Source: an uncultured Eudoraea sp. (lineage in GTDB: Bacteria > Bacteroidota > Bacteroidia > Flavobacteriales > Flavobacteriaceae). From it: DNA of 64,000 nucleotides. The notes under the pieces are model-generated. The model was not told the DNA's origin and did not search any database. It was given only the letters and a program-made list of their open reading frames with translations. The translations under genes and the position numbers were made by a program. Shown in pieces: positions 11,461 to 20,285 of the stretch. Position 1 is the first letter of the stretch. Each line of letters opens with the position of its first letter. The stretch covers positions 27,630 through 91,629 of the forward strand of contig CAMYJF010000010.1 in the NCBI GenBank assembly GCA_947258555.1, read 5' to 3'.

Positions 11461-12513
11461 GTGAAGATACATGAAAAATATATTATCCGCTGCCTGGAAT
11501 TAGGTCAGAATGCCATCGGTAGTGCTGCGCCAAATCCAGCTGTAGGTGCCTGTATCGTACTCAAAAATAAAATCATTGGAGAAGGCTTTACGAGTCCCTA
11601 TGGCGGTCCTCATGCAGAAGTAAATGCCTTGTCCCAAATTCAAGACAAACGTCTATTAAAAAACAGCACCTTATATGTGAGCTTAGAACCCTGTTCACAC
11701 CATGGGAAGACTCCTCCCTGTTCAGATGCCATAATAACTGCAGGGATCCCCCGGGTGGTTATTGGGATCAGGGATCCTAATACTGTTGTTGACGGAAAAG
11801 GCATTAGCTCACTTGAAAATGCCGGCATTGAAGTGATTACCAATGTACTTGAGCCAGCTTGTCGTGAACATCACAAGCGTTTTCTTTGTTATCATGAAAA
11901 GAGACGTCCATATATTACCTTAAAATGGGCGCAGACCTCAGATGGTTTCATGGCACCTGAGCATGGATTACGAAAGGGCGAAAAAAAGCCCTATTGGATC
12001 ACCGGCACCCGGGCAAGGCAACGTGTGCATCAATGGCGAAGCCAGGAGCAAGTTATCTTGGTAGGATCCAAAACAGTCCTCGAAGACAATCCGGAACTTA
12101 ATGTGCGTCGCTGGAGCGGAAGATCACCGGTGCGCGTTGTCTTAGATCAAGAAAATCAAGTCAAAGAAAGCCACAGGGTATGTAACGATGCAGCCTTCAC
12201 CTGGATCGTGAGTCCGGAAAACAGGACGGATCTTCCTTCAAATGTGCAACATATTACGATCCCTTTTGACGATCAACTTGCTGAGAATTTAGTAAATGAG
12301 CTGCATCATAAAAAGATAAACAGCCTATTTGTAGAAGGCGGTAGGCAAACACTGCTGACATTTATGGAGGTGGGATTGTGGGATGAAGCGCGGGTTCTAA
12401 CAGGAAATATGGAATTTGGGGAAGGACTTAGGGCCCCTGAAGCCAAAGGACAAATAACTCATCGTGAAAAAATTGGTTCTGATACCTTGTTAATATATAG
12501 GAATGATAGATAG
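11461..12513 (+). CDS. ribD: Bifunctional riboflavin biosynthesis deaminase/reductase RibD
   Basis: Performs the second and third steps of riboflavin synthesis: pyrimidine deamination, then ribosyl reduction with NADPH. The deaminase domain (about 1-145) has the zinc site HAE at 51-53 and cysteines 78 and 87 in PCSHHGKTPPC. The reductase domain (about 148-350) starts at RPYITLKWAQTSDG. The first codon is GTG, and the resulting N-terminus KIHEKYIIRCLEL aligns with known RibD proteins, so no downstream start is plausible. The gene overlaps the following HAD gene by 11 bp. Confidence 0.95.
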   Translation: MKIHEKYIIRCLELGQNAIGSAAPNPAVGACIVLKNKIIGEGFTSPYGGPHAEVNALSQIQDKRLLKNSTLYVSLEPCSHHGKTPPCSDAIITAGIPRVVIGIRDPNTVVDGKGISSLENAGIEVITNVLEPACREHHKRFLCYHEKRRPYITLKWAQTSDGFMAPEHGLRKGEKKPYWITGTRARQRVHQWRSQEQVILVGSKTVLEDNPELNVRRWSGRSPVRVVLDQENQVKESHRVCNDAAFTWIVSPENRTDLPSNVQHITIPFDDQLAENLVNELHHKKINSLFVEGGRQTLLTFMEVGLWDEARVLTGNMEFGEGLRAPEAKGQITHREKIGSDTLLIYRNDR

Positions 12514-13105
12514 CATCATTTTTGATTTTGGCGATGTTTTTATCAACCTGGATAAACCGGCAACGCTTAGAGAATTGCAAAAATTAGGCGTCCCGGATAT
12601 CCCGCCTGTGTTATTTGAATGCCACGACCGCTATGAAAAAGGCTTGATATCCACCTCAGACTTTATTGCTCAGGTTATGGCCATACTACCTGGTCATAAG
12701 GCGGAGGACTTGGTAAAAGCATGGAACGCTATATTATTAGACCTGCCACAGGAACGAATAGAATTTCTTAAGTCACTTAAAAAAGAGGGAGGATATCGCT
12801 GTTTTCTGTTGTCAAACACTAATGAACTGCACATACAATATTGTTTTGATGAATTGGGATCAGATCTTATGACAGATTTTTTCGGCTTATTTGATAAGGT
12901 ATATCTATCCCATGAAGTAAAGATGAGCAAGCCCGATCCCAACATATTTCAAAAGGTGATTGCTGAGAATGCACTCTTACCCAATTGTTCATTATTTGTA
13001 GATGATACCCTGGTACATATTGAATCTGCAAAATCCGTCGGACTTCAAACCTGGCATCTGCAGGTGGGCGCGGAAGACATTACCCAACTCAAATCAAAAC
13101 TATAA
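12503..13105 (+). CDS. HAD family hydrolase
   Basis: A 200-residue haloacid-dehalogenase-superfamily phosphatase of the subfamily IA type. Motif I is IIFDFGDVF (nucleophile aspartate about residue 8), motif II is LLSNTNELH, and motif IV is LFVDDTLVHIESA. Its start lies inside the end of ribD. In many bacteria the phosphatase that dephosphorylates the RibD product is a HAD enzyme, so this gene is a reasonable candidate for that missing riboflavin step. That link is inferred from position only. Confidence 0.88.
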   Translation: MIDSIIFDFGDVFINLDKPATLRELQKLGVPDIPPVLFECHDRYEKGLISTSDFIAQVMAILPGHKAEDLVKAWNAILLDLPQERIEFLKSLKKEGGYRCFLLSNTNELHIQYCFDELGSDLMTDFFGLFDKVYLSHEVKMSKPDPNIFQKVIAENALLPNCSLFVDDTLVHIESAKSVGLQTWHLQVGAEDITQLKSKL

Positions 13106-13966
13106 ATGCTTGATCTCTTATTATCTGTAGTTTGCTCCAGTTTGATCTTTGTCATATTTAAGCTGTTTGCCACCTATAAGGTTGAAACATTATTTGCTAT
13201 CATTATTAATTATGTTACTGCATGCAGTGTAGGTCTAATCCTCTTCGGGCAATCCATACCCTTAACAACCCTCCCGGAAAAATCCTGGTTTTTTCCTGCT
13301 ATTGCCCTTGGAATGCTGTTTATTATAGTATTTAATTTAATGGCGAAAACGTCTCAGGACCTAGGTGTTTCAGTGGCATCAGTGGCGACCAAAATGTCTT
13401 TGGCCATACCTGTGTTGTTCGGGGTTTGGTTGTATAATGAGACCTTGAGCGTATTAAAAATTGCTGGGATCATCCTGGCATTATTAGCCGTTTATTACGC
13501 CTCTGTAAAGCCAGGGTCCAATTTTCGAAGCAAAGGTTTGCTTCTGCCTGCTTTGGTCTTTCTTGGTTCGGGTATCATAGATATATGTATCAAATACATT
13601 CAGGACGGACTCGTCACAGAGGCAGAATTTCCGATATTTAGTGCAGCTGTTTTTGCTGCGGCAGCTGTGACAGGATTGGTGTTTATTAGTGCAACACGAG
13701 CCAAGCGCCTCTTTTCGTTTGGACAACGCAATGTGCTTGCCGGGATCATACTAGGTGTTCCCAACTTTTTCTCGATCTACTTTTTATTACGCGCATTAAA
13801 TACCCCAGCTTTAAACAGTGCCACGGTCTTTACCTTAAATAATGTGGCCATTGTTATGTGTACAACCCTGCTTGGGATTGCTTTATTTAAGGAGCATCTA
13901 AGTAGGACTAATTGGGCAGGAATAGGCCTGGCTGTGGTAAGTATTTTGTTAGTTGCCCTTTTTTAG
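13106..13966 (+). CDS. EamA/RhaT-type transporter
   Basis: A 286-residue integral membrane protein with about ten hydrophobic segments arranged as two repeats of five, the drug/metabolite transporter layout. The first half ends near GIILALLAVYYAS and the second half repeats the pattern, ending WAGIGLAVVSILLVALF. It starts immediately after the HAD stop codon and is the last gene of the ribD unit. The substrate cannot be told. Its stop overlaps the convergent thioesterase stop by four bases. Confidence 0.85.
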   Translation: MLDLLLSVVCSSLIFVIFKLFATYKVETLFAIIINYVTACSVGLILFGQSIPLTTLPEKSWFFPAIALGMLFIIVFNLMAKTSQDLGVSVASVATKMSLAIPVLFGVWLYNETLSVLKIAGIILALLAVYYASVKPGSNFRSKGLLLPALVFLGSGIIDICIKYIQDGLVTEAEFPIFSAAVFAAAAVTGLVFISATRAKRLFSFGQRNVLAGIILGVPNFFSIYFLLRALNTPALNSATVFTLNNVAIVMCTTLLGIALFKEHLSRTNWAGIGLAVVSILLVALF

Positions 13967-14319
13967 AAATACGTTCTTTCAATTTTCTGCAGTAATGAAT
14001 CCGGGCAGCGTATAGGCTTGTTTGTCGCCATGTCCATAAAGGCTAAAACAGTATTTGCTTCTACCAGTAGATCTCCACTTTCCGACTTTATCTCATAGTC
14101 AAATTCAATCTTGACCTGAGGTAATTTTTTGATCTTTGTGACTACTGTTATATAGTCATCATAGGCTGCCGATCTTAGGTATTTCAGGTTTACAGAAATT
14201 ACCGGTAATTTGATGCCGTCTTCTTCCATTTGTTTGTAGGAAATTCCCATAGCCCTTAACCACTCTACTCTACCCATCTCAAGGTATTGCAAATAATTGC
14301 CGTGATATACCACACCCAT
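13963..14319 (-). CDS. Acyl-CoA thioesterase (YbgC/FadM type), 5' end defective
   Basis: Hot-dog-fold thioesterase. From the first usable ATG (14319) the protein is 118 residues, starting MGVVYHGNYLQYLEMGRVEW, which is the middle of the family motif. The bases upstream continue in frame as FRVRYAETDQ (14320-14349), exactly the conserved sequence containing the catalytic aspartate, but the frame meets TGA at 14356-14358 and has no ATG, GTG or TTG in between. An in-frame ATG exists further up at 14373, before the TGA. The gene therefore appears to be damaged at its 5' end. Without the aspartate the product would probably be inactive. Confidence 0.8.
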   Translation of the reverse strand: MGVVYHGNYLQYLEMGRVEWLRAMGISYKQMEEDGIKLPVISVNLKYLRSAAYDDYITVVTKIKKLPQVKIEFDYEIKSESGDLLVEANTVLAFMDMATNKPIRCPDSLLQKIERTYF

Positions 14320-14435
14320 TTGATCGGTTTCGGCATACCGTACTCTGAAATTGTCTCACTTGTAAATTAGCATCGTCAAGAGCTATCTTTTACCTGCAGA
14401 AGTAATCACTAACCGTTCAATAGAGTATTTTTAAG

Positions 14436-15799
14436 ATGGGTCTAACTGCGAATTCCGTTTGGAACAATTGCTTGGCATTTATCCAAGACAATATCCAACC
14501 GCAGGCTTTCAAAACGTGGTTTGAGCCCATCGAACCCATCAAAATTCAAGACAACGCATTAAGCATCCAGGTGCCCAGTAAATTCTTTTATGAATGGCTG
14601 GAAGAGCACTATGTGAAATTGTTGAAAGTAGCCCTCACCAAAGAGCTTGGTGAAGGTGCAAAGTTGGTCTATATAATAAAGATGGAGAATACTTACGGAA
14701 ATTCAGAACCTTTTACCGAGCGGATACCCAGTACGAACAGGGGCGGTGTTTCACCTCAAGAAATGAATGTGCCTATTCATTCCAAAAATCCGGAATTAAA
14801 AAATCCTTTTGTCATTCCGGGTATTCGCAATATCAAAATAGAATCTCAATTAAATCCCAATTATAATTTTGAGAATTTCCTCGAGGGAGATTCCAACCGC
14901 TTGGCGCGTTCGGCAGGGATGGCAGTAGCCAATAAACCGGGGGGCACTTCTTTTAATCCCTTGTTAATTTTTGGTGGTGTTGGTTTGGGCAAGACGCACT
15001 TGGCCCATGCCATTGGTGTCAGCAGTATATTGAATCTGTTAAGAAGAATACGCGAAATGATTTTATCCATTTCTATCAATTGATAGATGTGCTTATCATT
15101 GATGATGTTCAATTCCTTAGTGGAAAGACTGGTACTCAAGATGTGTTCTTTCATATCTTCAACCACCTGCACCAGAACGGGAAGCAAGTGATTTTAACTT
15201 CAGACAAAGCACCTGTAGATATGCAGGACATAGAGCAGCGTCTCTTATCTCGTTTTAAATGGGGACTGTCTGCTGAACTGCAAAATCCTGACTACGAAAC
15301 ACGGATCTCGATCTTAAAGAATAAGTTGTACAGGGATGGGGTTGAAATGCCTGAAGACATCATCGAATATGTCGCAAAGCATATCAAAACTAATATTCGG
15401 GAACTGGAAGGTGCCATTATATCCCTAATTGCTCAATCTTCTTTCAACAAAAAAGAAGTAACATTGGAATTGGCCCGGCAGGTAGTCGAAAAATTTGTAA
15501 AGAATACCAAACGGGAGGTGTCAATAGACTACATTCAGAAAGTGGTTTCCGATTATTTTGAAATGGATGTGGCAACTCTGCAATCTAAAACCCGAAAAAG
15601 GCATATAGTCCAAGCCAGACAGTTGGCTATGTTCTTTGCCAAGAAGTACACCAAAGCCTCGCTTGCAAGTATTGGATCACAAATTGGTAAGCGCGACCAT
15701 GCCACAGTGCTTCATGCCTGTAAAACTGTTGACAATCTTGCTGAAACTGATAAGCAGTTCCGTAAGTATATAGAAGATCTAACCAAGAAATTCGCTTAA
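14436..15799 (+). pseudogene. dnaA: Chromosomal replication initiator DnaA, internal deletion with frameshift
   Basis: The initiator of replication. The first part encodes domain I, the linker and the AAA+ domain up to Walker A (GGVGLGKT, residues 180-187) and is correct to residue 195 (AIGV, 15020). It then reads out of frame to a stop at 15081-15083. From 15020 another frame gives [15 protein letters not shown], Walker B VLIIDDVQF, the sensor regions and the DNA-binding domain IV with GKRDHATVLHAC, ending at 15799. The segment between, about 20 residues in other DnaA proteins, is missing, implying about 61 lost bases. Restoring it gives roughly 474 residues, the usual length. The flanking thioesterase, phosphatase and methyltransferase genes are the usual flavobacterial dnaA neighbours, so this is not an extra copy. 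Confidence 0.92.
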
Positions 15800-15805
15800 T
15801 CCCCG

Positions 15806-16264
15806 ATGCCAACCAAGGTGCTCATGGTTTGCCTTGGCAACATTTGCCGCTCTCCCCTGGCCGAAGGCATACTGCAATCTAAGGTAACCGATATCCCGAT
15901 CTATGTTGATTCTGCAGGCACAGCCGGATACCATATTGGTAATCCGCCCGATCCCAGATCTATTGCCGTTGCCAGAAAGAACCGGATCGATATAAGCCGG
16001 CAACGCTGCCGTAAATTTGAAGTGGCCGATTTCGAAGATTTCGATTTGATCTATGCCATGGACCGAAATAATCTTGCAGACATCCTTCATTTAGCACCCA
16101 ATGAGGCCGCCAGAAAAAAAGTTTCTTTACTTTTAGACCTCCTCCCCGGATCAGAAAATGAAGTGCCTGATCCATACTATGGCGGTGTCGATGGTTTTGA
16201 TCATGTATTTGATCTGATAAACCGGGCATGCGACAAATTCTGTGAAGACATTAACAATCTGTAA
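15806..16264 (+). CDS. Low-molecular-weight protein-tyrosine phosphatase
   Basis: Cytoplasmic cysteine phosphatase of 152 residues. The P-loop CLGNICRS (C9 nucleophile, R15) is at the N-terminus and the general acid aspartate lies in PDPYYGG (D122). All catalytic residues are present and length is typical. The gene follows dnaA by six bases and precedes a methyltransferase gene by two. The substrate in Flavobacteriaceae is not established. Confidence 0.93.
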   Translation: MPTKVLMVCLGNICRSPLAEGILQSKVTDIPIYVDSAGTAGYHIGNPPDPRSIAVARKNRIDISRQRCRKFEVADFEDFDLIYAMDRNNLADILHLAPNEAARKKVSLLLDLLPGSENEVPDPYYGGVDGFDHVFDLINRACDKFCEDINNL

Positions 16265-16266
16265 CC

Positions 16267-16992
16267 ATGTCCAAAAAAAAAGGTAAAAAAACGGGTGCCC
16301 TTTATTTAATCCCCACAACACTAGGCGACACTGAACCTTTGGAAGTACTGCCACTTTCCGTGAAGAAGGCCATCGAACGGATCACTTATTTCATAGTTGA
16401 AAATGAGAAATCGGCACGTAGATTTATCAAAAAAGTCCATCCTCGGAAATCCCAGGCATCGCTAGTGTTAATGCCCTTAAATAAATTTACAGATGCTTCG
16501 CAAATTCCCAGTTTCCTGGATCCTTGTTTTGAAGGCCAGGACGTGGGAGTTGTATCAGAAGCTGGAAGCCCGGCCGTAGCAGACCCGGGTGCCGAAGTTG
16601 TCATGCTTGCTCATGAGAAAGGTATCAGAGTAATTCCCATGCCAGGACCTTCTTCCCTTCTCTTAGCGCTAATGGGAAGTGGACTGAATGGCCAGCAATT
16701 TGCCTTCCATGGGTACTTACCCATAGACGGATCTGATCGTAAAAAGAAGATCAAAGAATTGGAAAAAGAGTCGCGGGAGAAAGATCAAACACAGCTTTTT
16801 ATTGAAACTCCATATAGAAATAACAGTTTGATCCGCGACCTGCTCGCTGCTTTATCTAAACAAACACGTCTTTGCATCGCAGCAGATCTAACCCTTCCGA
16901 CAGAAATAATTTCGACCAAAACAATCGATGAGTGGCGAGAAGAAGTTCCCGATCTTCACAAACGGCCTGCCATGTTTCTCATTAAAGCATAA
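16267..16992 (+). CDS. SAM-dependent methyltransferase, tetrapyrrole methylase family (RsmI-like)
   Basis: A 241-residue protein with the tetrapyrrole-methylase fold, including the glycine-rich SEAGSPAVADPGAE loop (about residues 97-110) and MPGPSSLLLALMGSG (about 123-137). These motifs are shared with RsmI, the 16S rRNA C1402 ribose methyltransferase, but the N-terminus is diverged and many Bacteroidota encode both this protein and a true RsmI. I therefore do not assign rRNA modification firmly. It ends at a shared hairpin terminator. Confidence 0.85.
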   Translation: MSKKKGKKTGALYLIPTTLGDTEPLEVLPLSVKKAIERITYFIVENEKSARRFIKKVHPRKSQASLVLMPLNKFTDASQIPSFLDPCFEGQDVGVVSEAGSPAVADPGAEVVMLAHEKGIRVIPMPGPSSLLLALMGSGLNGQQFAFHGYLPIDGSDRKKKIKELEKESREKDQTQLFIETPYRNNSLIRDLLAALSKQTRLCIAADLTLPTEIISTKTIDEWREEVPDLHKRPAMFLIKA

Positions 16993-17017
16993 ACCCCGTA
17001 GTAGGTACTACAGGGTT
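16992..17017. terminator. Bidirectional hairpin terminator
   Basis: Arms AACCC-c-GTAGTA and TACTAC-a-GGGTT enclose a two-base loop, followed by TTAATTT on the plus strand. It lies between two convergent genes and can serve both. Confidence 0.65.
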
Positions 17018-17040
17018 AATTTATAAAGTAAGGCTTAGTT

Positions 17041-17673
17041 TTAAACCTTAGGATTTCGTTTTGGACTTACTCCGGAAAGATCATACCCTCCAAATTTTTG
17101 GAGATATGCAGAAATACTAGTTCCATACGCATCACATTTATCATGATTTCCATAGGATCTCAAAAAGCGTTTTACATTCCCTGCCCCGGCCAGATGCGCA
17201 GCCGCTAATATACCAGATTCAGTAATTTGCACTCCCTTAATTCGCTTTCCCTTAAATCTGCCAATGTCCTTCCGCAAGATCCATTTATTTCTGGCCATAT
17301 TGGTATAGAATGCCCGTTCCTGAAGTTCAGGATCAAGAAGGAATTGAGACGCATTATAAACGCCCATTAAATTTAGCGTCGCAATACCAAACTGGTACTT
17401 GCCTAAATAACCATAGGTGTTTGTGATAAAATAATTGCCTGAAGATTCCTTAAAGCCAAGTGCTTCCTTGAAACCCACATACGAACTTCCGATAAACGGT
17501 GGGAATATCGAAGTCGTGCGTAGCGTGGTTTTGTTTTTGGGAAACAAAACCATAGTAGGTTCATTTACTTTTAGCGAACTGGGTACACTAACTTTTTTGG
17601 TTGTTTTGCTAGTGAAACTTGCTAAAATAAAAATCATGGTAAGCATACCGATGGTGCCTATCCACTTTTTCAT
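17041..17673 (-). CDS. Lysozyme-like / peptidoglycan transglycosylase-like secreted protein
   Basis: A 210-residue protein with an N-terminal hydrophobic signal (about 5-22) and no lipobox cysteine. The region FKESSGNYFITNTYGYLGKYQFG (about 73-95, shown here in part as ESSGNY and YGYLGKYQFG) resembles the catalytic-glutamate motif ESSG of lysozyme-fold transglycosylases, and HLAGAGNVKRFL resembles their later helix. It is likely periplasmic and acts on glycan strands. It lies 147 bp downstream of mltG, another glycan-cleaving enzyme, which supports a cell-wall role. Confidence 0.7.
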   Translation of the reverse strand: MKKWIGTIGMLTMIFILASFTSKTTKKVSVPSSLKVNEPTMVLFPKNKTTLRTTSIFPPFIGSSYVGFKEALGFKESSGNYFITNTYGYLGKYQFGIATLNLMGVYNASQFLLDPELQERAFYTNMARNKWILRKDIGRFKGKRIKGVQITESGILAAAHLAGAGNVKRFLRSYGNHDKCDAYGTSISAYLQKFGGYDLSGVSPKRNPKV

Positions 17674-17820
17674 ACTAGTGTTTTCAAACGACTTACATCC
17701 AATTATGGACTGCGCTCATTTCACAAGACGAAATTACTCCAGATAACAGGGATTTTTCTTAAAATATGTATAAAATGGATGAAATGATGGGTGAATGGTA
17801 GGAATAACCCGACAATTAAG

Positions 17821-18864
17821 CTAGCGATTGATATTTTGTTGATTAAGCCATCGGATATATTGCGTTTTATTTCGGTTATGTTGCGCTAAGGTACTGGCAA
17901 ACATATGGTACCCAAAACGCTCTACATTAACCACAAAATAGAGATAATCATGGTTTTCGCTATTGAGTACGGCGTCAATAGATGAGATGTCCGGCATAGC
18001 AATGGGGCCGGGAGGAACACCAGTATATTTATATGTATTATAGGGGGAATCCAATTTTAGATCCCGGTATAAGACCCGTTTGATTATAGTATCATAATTC
18101 CCGCTGCTGTGTTTAATGGCAAATATCACGGTAGGGTCGGCCTGCAATTTCATACCTAGCTTTATCCTGTTTAAATACACACCGGCTACCCTGGGCCTTT
18201 CATCAACTTTGGCTGTTTCTTTCTGTACAATAGCAGCCAGGGAGACCACATCTGTTTTACTCATTCCTAAGGCCCTCGCTTTCTTTTCCCGCGCCTCAGT
18301 CCAGAAGCGTGAATATTCCTCATTCATTCGATCCCTGAAACTCTCTGCCGTGGTATTCCAATAGAATTCATAACTATTTGGCAGGTACATTGCCAACGCT
18401 GTTTCATTGGTAAAGCCATTGTTCTTCAAGAAGGTGTCTTCCTGAAATGCTTCTAAAAGGGAAATGCTGTCTGCTTCTATTTGCTGACTGATGCGTCCTG
18501 CGAGATTTGCCAGGGTTTCCTGGTTGTTGAAGGACACGCTGACCGGCGTATTCTGGCTTCTTATTGTATTGATCAGATCATTATTATTCATGCCTTTCAT
18601 CAAGACATATTTACCCGGTTTGATATTTTGATCATAGTGCTTCCTTCGGGCAACCTGGTAAAATGAATCCGAATTGTCTATATAAGGCTCCAGGATTTCC
18701 GCGACATCGTCTATCGTTGATCCTGTCGGGATAAATACGGTAACCTGAGACTCTTCAAAAGTTGTATTTGACGACAGCAGGGCATTATACACCATATAGG
18801 CAAAGCCTGCACAAAGTATCAGACCTATCAGTAAGACCAATAGCACGAGTCTTTTTAGATACAT
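17821..18864 (-). CDS. mltG: Endolytic murein transglycosylase MltG
   Basis: Cuts nascent glycan strands at the inner membrane and so sets their length. The 347-residue protein has one N-terminal membrane helix (about 6-28), a LysM-like region (about 40-110) and the YceG catalytic domain with glutamate 216 in AIVQKETAK, followed by PRVAGVYLNRI and LQADPTV. The length and domain order are normal. It starts one base after a GNAT gene and follows dapF, giving a small operon that links diaminopimelate supply with wall processing. Confidence 0.94.
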   Translation of the reverse strand: MYLKRLVLLVLLIGLILCAGFAYMVYNALLSSNTTFEESQVTVFIPTGSTIDDVAEILEPYIDNSDSFYQVARRKHYDQNIKPGKYVLMKGMNNNDLINTIRSQNTPVSVSFNNQETLANLAGRISQQIEADSISLLEAFQEDTFLKNNGFTNETALAMYLPNSYEFYWNTTAESFRDRMNEEYSRFWTEAREKKARALGMSKTDVVSLAAIVQKETAKVDERPRVAGVYLNRIKLGMKLQADPTVIFAIKHSSGNYDTIIKRVLYRDLKLDSPYNTYKYTGVPPGPIAMPDISSIDAVLNSENHDYLYFVVNVERFGYHMFASTLAQHNRNKTQYIRWLNQQNINR

Positions 18865-18865
18865 A

Positions 18866-19390
18866 TCAGGTGCTTATTTTCTGTAACATTACCTCATCTT
18901 TAAATCCATTTGCACTTCGGATCCAGTCTTTTTTGACCCCGATCTCCTCAAAACCAAGCTTGGCAAAAAGATGTAAGCTCATTTTATTGTCCTTCCCAAC
19001 ATTAGCATAAACCTGTCGCAGGTTAAGCGTTGAAAATGCATAATTAAGCAGCAAGGTAAGGGCTTCTGTTCCTACTCCCTGATTCCTGTTATTGGATTCC
19101 AGAATGACAATTCCCACTCCCGCCCGCATATGGCCAGGGTCAAAATCAAACAGATCGATCAGGCCCAGAAGTCGGTCTTCTTTATCGCAGACACCCAAGC
19201 GCAATTGCTTTACCTCGTAAATATCTTTAAAGGCATTATCTAAATAGGTGCGCAATACATGCCTCGCATAAGGCGTCTTTGTCCCACTGATCTCCCAAAT
19301 AGATGAATTATTCTCTAGTTCATATAAGAATTCCAGATCGCCCGGTTCCAGTGCCCTCAAATAGATATGTTCTCCTTGTAATATCAACAT
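18866..19390 (-). CDS. GNAT family N-acetyltransferase (RimJ/RimL-like)
   Basis: A 174-residue acetyltransferase starting YLRALEPGDLEFLYELEN, the typical opening of RimJ/RimL-related GNAT proteins. The acetyl-CoA site is ESNNRNQGVGTEALTLL (about 114-130) and the downstream NVGKDNKMSLHLFAKLGF motif is present. It overlaps dapF by seven bases and abuts mltG. This dapF-GNAT-mltG order recurs in Flavobacteriaceae. Its substrate is unknown. Confidence 0.87.
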   Translation of the reverse strand: MLILQGEHIYLRALEPGDLEFLYELENNSSIWEISGTKTPYARHVLRTYLDNAFKDIYEVKQLRLGVCDKEDRLLGLIDLFDFDPGHMRAGVGIVILESNNRNQGVGTEALTLLLNYAFSTLNLRQVYANVGKDNKMSLHLFAKLGFEEIGVKKDWIRSANGFKDEVMLQKIST

Positions 19391-20160
19391 TCCAAATAGC
19401 CTTTGAATACCTGCACTGCCGGTCCTTTTAGTTTAATATTGAAATAGCCTGAAGCATCGCCATCAAAGTGAACTTCTAAGTCGCCGCCAAGCGTTTTTAT
19501 TTTTATTTTCCTGGATTCGGATTTCCCTGAATGATGCATGGCCAAAGCTACAGCAGTTACCCCTGTGCCGCATGACTGGGTTTCATCTTCGACACCCCGC
19601 TCATAGGTCCGCACCTCGAAAGTATCTTTTGATCCAGGGCTTACAAAATTAATATTACTACCTGCCTCTCCATAGGCCTCATACCGTAATTTGGCTCCTT
19701 TTTCAGACACATTCAAAGCATCCAGGTCCTCCACAATCTCTATGTGATGAGGAGATCCAGTGTCTACAAACCAGTGGGAATCATGGGTCTCTACATCGCT
19801 CACATCACGCATAGACAAGGATATTACGTCATTTTCTATTTCTGCTTTGTAGTGATCACCGTTGGCACTGAAGGAAGCTTTGTCCTGAACCAGATCCAGG
19901 AAATGAGCAAAAGCCACTATACATCTGCCCCCATTCCCGCACATACTGCCTGGCTTACCATCAGAATTATAATAGACCATTTTAAAATCCAGGGAATGGT
20001 CCCGCTCCAAAAGAATGAGTCCGTCTGCCCCAATACCATAATGTCTGTCGCATAAATTGCGGATCAGCTTGGTATCATTTTTGGGAAAGTTGTCCTGTCT
20101 GTTATCGATCAGAATAAAATCGTTGCCGGTTCCGTGATATTTATAGAAATGCAGGAGCAT
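19384..20160 (-). CDS. dapF: Diaminopimelate epimerase
   Basis: Converts LL- to meso-diaminopimelate, the form used for lysine and peptidoglycan. The 258-residue protein has both catalytic cysteines: C74 in SMCGNGGRC and C197 in TQSCGTG. The substrate contacts TGNDF and PHH are also present. It is divergently arranged with htrA across 125 bp and begins the dapF-GNAT-mltG unit. Identification is secure. Confidence 0.96.
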   Translation of the reverse strand: MLLHFYKYHGTGNDFILIDNRQDNFPKNDTKLIRNLCDRHYGIGADGLILLERDHSLDFKMVYYNSDGKPGSMCGNGGRCIVAFAHFLDLVQDKASFSANGDHYKAEIENDVISLSMRDVSDVETHDSHWFVDTGSPHHIEIVEDLDALNVSEKGAKLRYEAYGEAGSNINFVSPGSKDTFEVRTYERGVEDETQSCGTGVTAVALAMHHSGKSESRKIKIKTLGGDLEVHFDGDASGYFNIKLKGPAVQVFKGYLEC

Positions 20161-20285
20161 AGTTATGCAACGTAAAGATAGAATTTTATTTAAGCTAATT
20201 TTAGCAGTTAAAGAGACGTTAAATCAAAATAGATGAAAATCCCCTTTGTTTATTTTTACTACAAATTAATAATATAGTATCCGAT

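Noticed and set aside
14374-14435. Replication origin next to dnaA
   Set aside because: Only 62 bp separate the genes, and no DnaA-box repeats are seen.
14436-15799. Programmed ribosomal frameshift or bypass in dnaA
   Set aside because: A recoding event could join the two frames but cannot supply the missing ~20 residues of the AAA+ domain. No slippery heptamer is seen at the junction.
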